Of a stretch of 64,000 nt of DNA, positions 61,201 through 64,000 are shown piece after piece. Origin of the DNA: Theobroma cacao (lineage: Eukaryota; Streptophyta; Magnoliopsida; Malvales; Malvaceae); assembly GCF_000208745.1 (NCBI RefSeq), contig NC_030854.1, positions 27,435,210-27,499,209 of the forward strand, written 5' to 3'. The position numbers and the translations under genes are program-made. Every line of letters begins with the position of its first letter. Position 1 is the first letter of the stretch. Below the pieces are notes generated by a model. The model saw only the letters and a program-made list of their open reading frames with translations. It did no database searches and was not told the origin of the DNA.

Positions 61201-63277
61201 TCTCATGATGTCTTACTACTTTCCCTGTTTCAGGGCATTTAGTAAGTTTGAATTTGAAGATGTACGAAAACTTGCTGCTGAGCTTTGTGGGCGCATTCAT
61301 CCTGAAGTACACAGCATTTACTTTACTTAACTCTCTGTTATCACTTTATTTTTCCTTGACATATTCTGGGATTTTGCATATTTCCTTAATCTTCATATCG
61401 GAGTTTTATCTTATTTGCCTTATGGTTCTTTAGGTTCTGCTTCCAATTGTTTGCTCGCAATTAGAACATGCTGCAGATTCTCAAGATATATTGAAGATTA
61501 AAGCTTGCCTGTTTTCAGTGTGTACATCCCTTGTGGTAAGTATCTTTTCCTCATGGTAGATATATGTTGCAAATATGGTGTATTGTAGAGTTTCTGTAGT
61601 CATCTTCTGCTATGAATCTAGGCTTATCTATTCCATTCAAGCTGCTGTTTAATGTGAAGGTTTCTTCTTGTTTCTAGGTAAGAGGAAAGGAATCACTTGT
61701 GCATTCTTTTATTACTGAAATCCGGAAAACCATAGAAGTGATTCTGTTATGGCCTTCATCTGATGGTGATGAAGGTACTCAACCATGCAACTCATTAGTT
61801 CCCCCACAAACCCACCCAAAGAAATGTCTACTAATCTTTCATTGTCTCAGTTTCCAAAGCCCAACATGGGTGCATTGATTGTCTGGCGTTGATGATATGC
61901 ACTGAGTTGCAAGCTCCTGAGTTGTTTAAAGACCGCACCTCATTGAGGAGCAACATTGTTGGGAAGAAAGGCAATCCTGGTAGGTATTTTGTTCTTGTTA
62001 TGAATATTTATGCTACACAATGCTGCAAATATCACCTCTTTGGTCAAATTGTAGGGGATGCTGCCTCGAGACCCTATATCCTTAGACATGTGATCCATCA
62101 ATTAATAAATGATAAAAGTGAACTTAAACCCGTGTTGAAGTTGTGTGATGAAAACTGTGAAACTAAGGCACCAATTCCCCACTCCTTTCGTCTGTGCATG
62201 GCTAATGTTCTCATCAGTGCTTGTCAGAAGATATCTGATTATGGAAAAAACCCGCTTGCAAAGACTATTCTTCCATGTCTCATTGATTCAGTTGAGGTAC
62301 TTCTATCATTAAATTTGTTAGTATCTTGTAGTTTGCAATTGTTTAAGTTTCAAAGACTGAGGCTGATCTTCTGATCACTTTTTATCTTGTTTTTTCTTCT
62401 ACATGGAAATTATGTAGGTAAAAATGCAGCCAGAGATTAGAGCTGCTTGCATCCAGGTTCTGTTCTCTGCTGTTTATCATCTGAAGTCTGCAGTCCTTCC
62501 TTATTCCTGTGATCTTCTCAAACTTTCTTTAAAATCCCTTGGAAAGGGATCAGAAATGGTATCATAACCTAACTATGGTCAATTCTTTTTAGATAGCTAT
62601 TTCTGTGAATTTGACCTGTTTCATAACTAAATACCTTACCTTGAATTCTAGTTGGGTTCAAAACTAATTGATAGTCATCTCAGACTATGAAAGAGAAGAT
62701 AGTTTTAGAAATTCAGTAATCTCATACTATGAAAGAGAACATTTCTCTGGAAATTCGATAATCTGCACTGGTTTATCCTGAGGAGACTGCTATTTGACTT
62801 GTACAGAACAATTTCAGCATGCTTTTTTTTTTTATATGTAGATTTATTCCATTTTATTGAGTATCTTACTTTTAATATGTCACACTCAATGCATGTTAAT
62901 GTTCTTGACTTGATTTGAAAGGGAAATTATTATGATAAATTAGAATGAAGCAAAAAAGACAAGTTAAGGTCACAGACCCCACGATACTCCATTTTAATCC
63001 CGCTCCCTACCCAGCTGTGTGTTTTTTCCTGACTTGTTGGAATGCATCATAGTTAATTTAAGATGGTGCTGATTGGCCACTTGTTGTTCATCAGGAAAGG
63101 ATGGCTGGTGCAAAGCTGATGGCTTCTCTCATGGGCGGTGAAGATTCAATTTTGGAGAGTATAGCTGATGGATTAGTAGAAGCAAGATGTGCACTTTCAG
63201 ACATTTCTTTAACTGATCCATCATCTGACATTCAACAAGTATGTAGAAAGTTGCTAGCATGCTTAACTTCTACATAG
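49269..63277 (+). CDS. ARM/HEAT-repeat-like protein, function unknown, 24 exons
   Basis: Exons: 49269-49440, 49526-49626, 49932-50142, 50790-50871, 51172-51460, 52967-53069, 53166-53302, 54612-54785, 55334-55536, 55638-55781, 55874-55962, 56649-56796, 57079-57131, 57616-57671, 59232-59395, 60614-60807, 61092-61149, 61234-61306, 61434-61535, 61678-61774, 61851-61979, 62055-62296, 62418-62558 and 63095-63277. All use GT-AG with consistent phase: 3345 nt, 1114 aa, stop TAG. The product is helical throughout, with Leu/Ala-rich helix pairs typical of ARM/HEAT solenoids (LPALVRLVCSSDEKIQPAAAEAFVRVL, DVRKLAAELCGRIHPEVLLPIVCSQL split across exons). No signal peptide, membrane segment or catalytic motif is seen. 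It matches a single-copy-looking plant protein usually labelled ARM repeat superfamily; I know of no assigned role. The start is the first ATG, opening MERQEEQEEQ. Confidence 0.9.
56072..56406. mobile_element. Mutator-type MITE in intron 11 of the ARM-repeat gene
   Basis: The 335-bp element starts GGGTTAATTATACATTTGG and its other end, complemented, starts GGGTTAATTACATATTTGG. The inverted similarity continues far inward (GTTCGAACCATA against CTCAAACTATAG; GTACCTAAAGT against TACCTAAAGTT). Flanking 9-mers TTCTTGAAA (56063-56071) and TTCTTGTAA (56407-56415) match at 8 of 9 positions, the 9-bp target duplication of Mutator-like elements. It lies wholly within an intron and away from the splice sites. 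Confidence 0.85.
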
Positions 63278-63834
63278 CCTCTTTATGAGTGTTTTGCCCG
63301 CTAGGAAAGAGAAAAACATTACCAACTTCTTCATGAGCTACAGTAATACTCGGTTCAATGCTGCTGTATGTATGGTTATGGTGTATAGATTTTCAAAGTG
63401 TTTATGGGGCTCAGCTTTTATTGACCTTATGTTGAGTTCAATATTTTATCCTCGTCAAAATTTATTTGAATTTTTTAAATAATTTTAAATTTTTTTTTCA
63501 AGCATTATATCTTATTTGTTTCCTTTAAAACTTTTTCATATATACTAAAAGAAAGATAACTTAAAAAAAAATAGAATGAGATAGGGTTTAAAAATAAATG
63601 TTGAATGTGTATCACTCAGAAACTTTAATTAATTTTTTAAAAATAAATGGTTTGGTCCAACTCCAAAATGACAATGACACATCTCAATTTTCATATTGCC
63701 ATTCTTTAATGGTGAAGAATGTTCAAAATCTCCAGTTCACTTCTTTGATATTTATAATTTTAAAAATAAAAGTTATGATAATACATGTGCTGACAATTAA
63801 GTAAGATGCTCACCAATTCTTTCATCATTATCCC

Positions 63835-63866
<32 letters not shown>

Positions 63867-64000
63867 ACATTTCTTTTTTACCAAAAAGAAAAAGCAGAAG
63901 TTTGTCTAAGCAAGACTTAGAAAGAAGGCAATGTTGTTTGATTGAAAACAAAACATATTGCTTCCCATCACTGTAATAATTTATTCCCCATGTCACTATA
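63278..64000. other. 3' flank of the ARM-repeat gene
   Basis: AT-rich DNA that includes the presumed 3' UTR. A (TAA)n microsatellite stands at about 63835-63861. No other gene was recognised. Confidence 0.6.

Overview
The window looks like nuclear DNA of a flowering plant, a eudicot by the look of its genes. It is AT-rich, has GT-AG introns, intronless RR-type CCCH and DYW-PPR genes, and many degraded transposable elements. I cannot name the species. There are two assembly gaps (8239-8999 and 22009-22351) and one isolated N (48613).

Layout. Positions 1-27000 are a transposon graveyard. A LINE fragment is split by a solo LTR (about 2010-4140). A large composite Mutator-like element (MULE) spans about 6026-19938. 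Then come a TRIM retrotransposon (20125-20708), an AT-rich PIF/Harbinger-like element (21193-22743), a pogo/Lemi-type element (22761-24669) and a MITE (about 26390-26975). Positions 27000-64000 are gene space with four apparently intact genes. These are an RR-tandem CCCH zinc-finger protein with ankyrin repeats (+, CDS 30496-32679), a 13-exon MATE transporter of the FRD3/DTX42 clade (-, 36397-42367), an intronless DYW-class PPR editing factor resembling MEF1 (+, 43692-45479) and a 24-exon ARM/HEAT-like protein of unknown function (+, 49269-63277). The MATE and PPR genes are divergent neighbours; nothing suggests the four genes act together.

The most interesting object is the MULE. A MuDRA-type transposase on the + strand faces a convergent minus-strand gene. 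That gene joins a DUF1985-like region, proline-rich micro-exons and a C-terminal Ulp1-type cysteine protease domain whose His-Asp-Gln-Cys catalytic residues are still readable. Both genes carry stop codons. Upstream of each gene, between them, and inside introns of the protease gene lie short tandem arrays built on one core, GTGACACGCC or its complement, mostly with a 31-bp period. A transposase, an accessory gene and shared short repeats in non-coding parts recall the Arabidopsis VANDAL elements, in which VANC anti-silencing proteins bind short tandem repeats. Whether this element ever worked that way is inference.

The MATE and ARM models were built by joining exons at GT/AG sites and checking that reading phase is kept throughout. 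They total 1515 nt (504 aa) and 3345 nt (1114 aa), with no internal stops.
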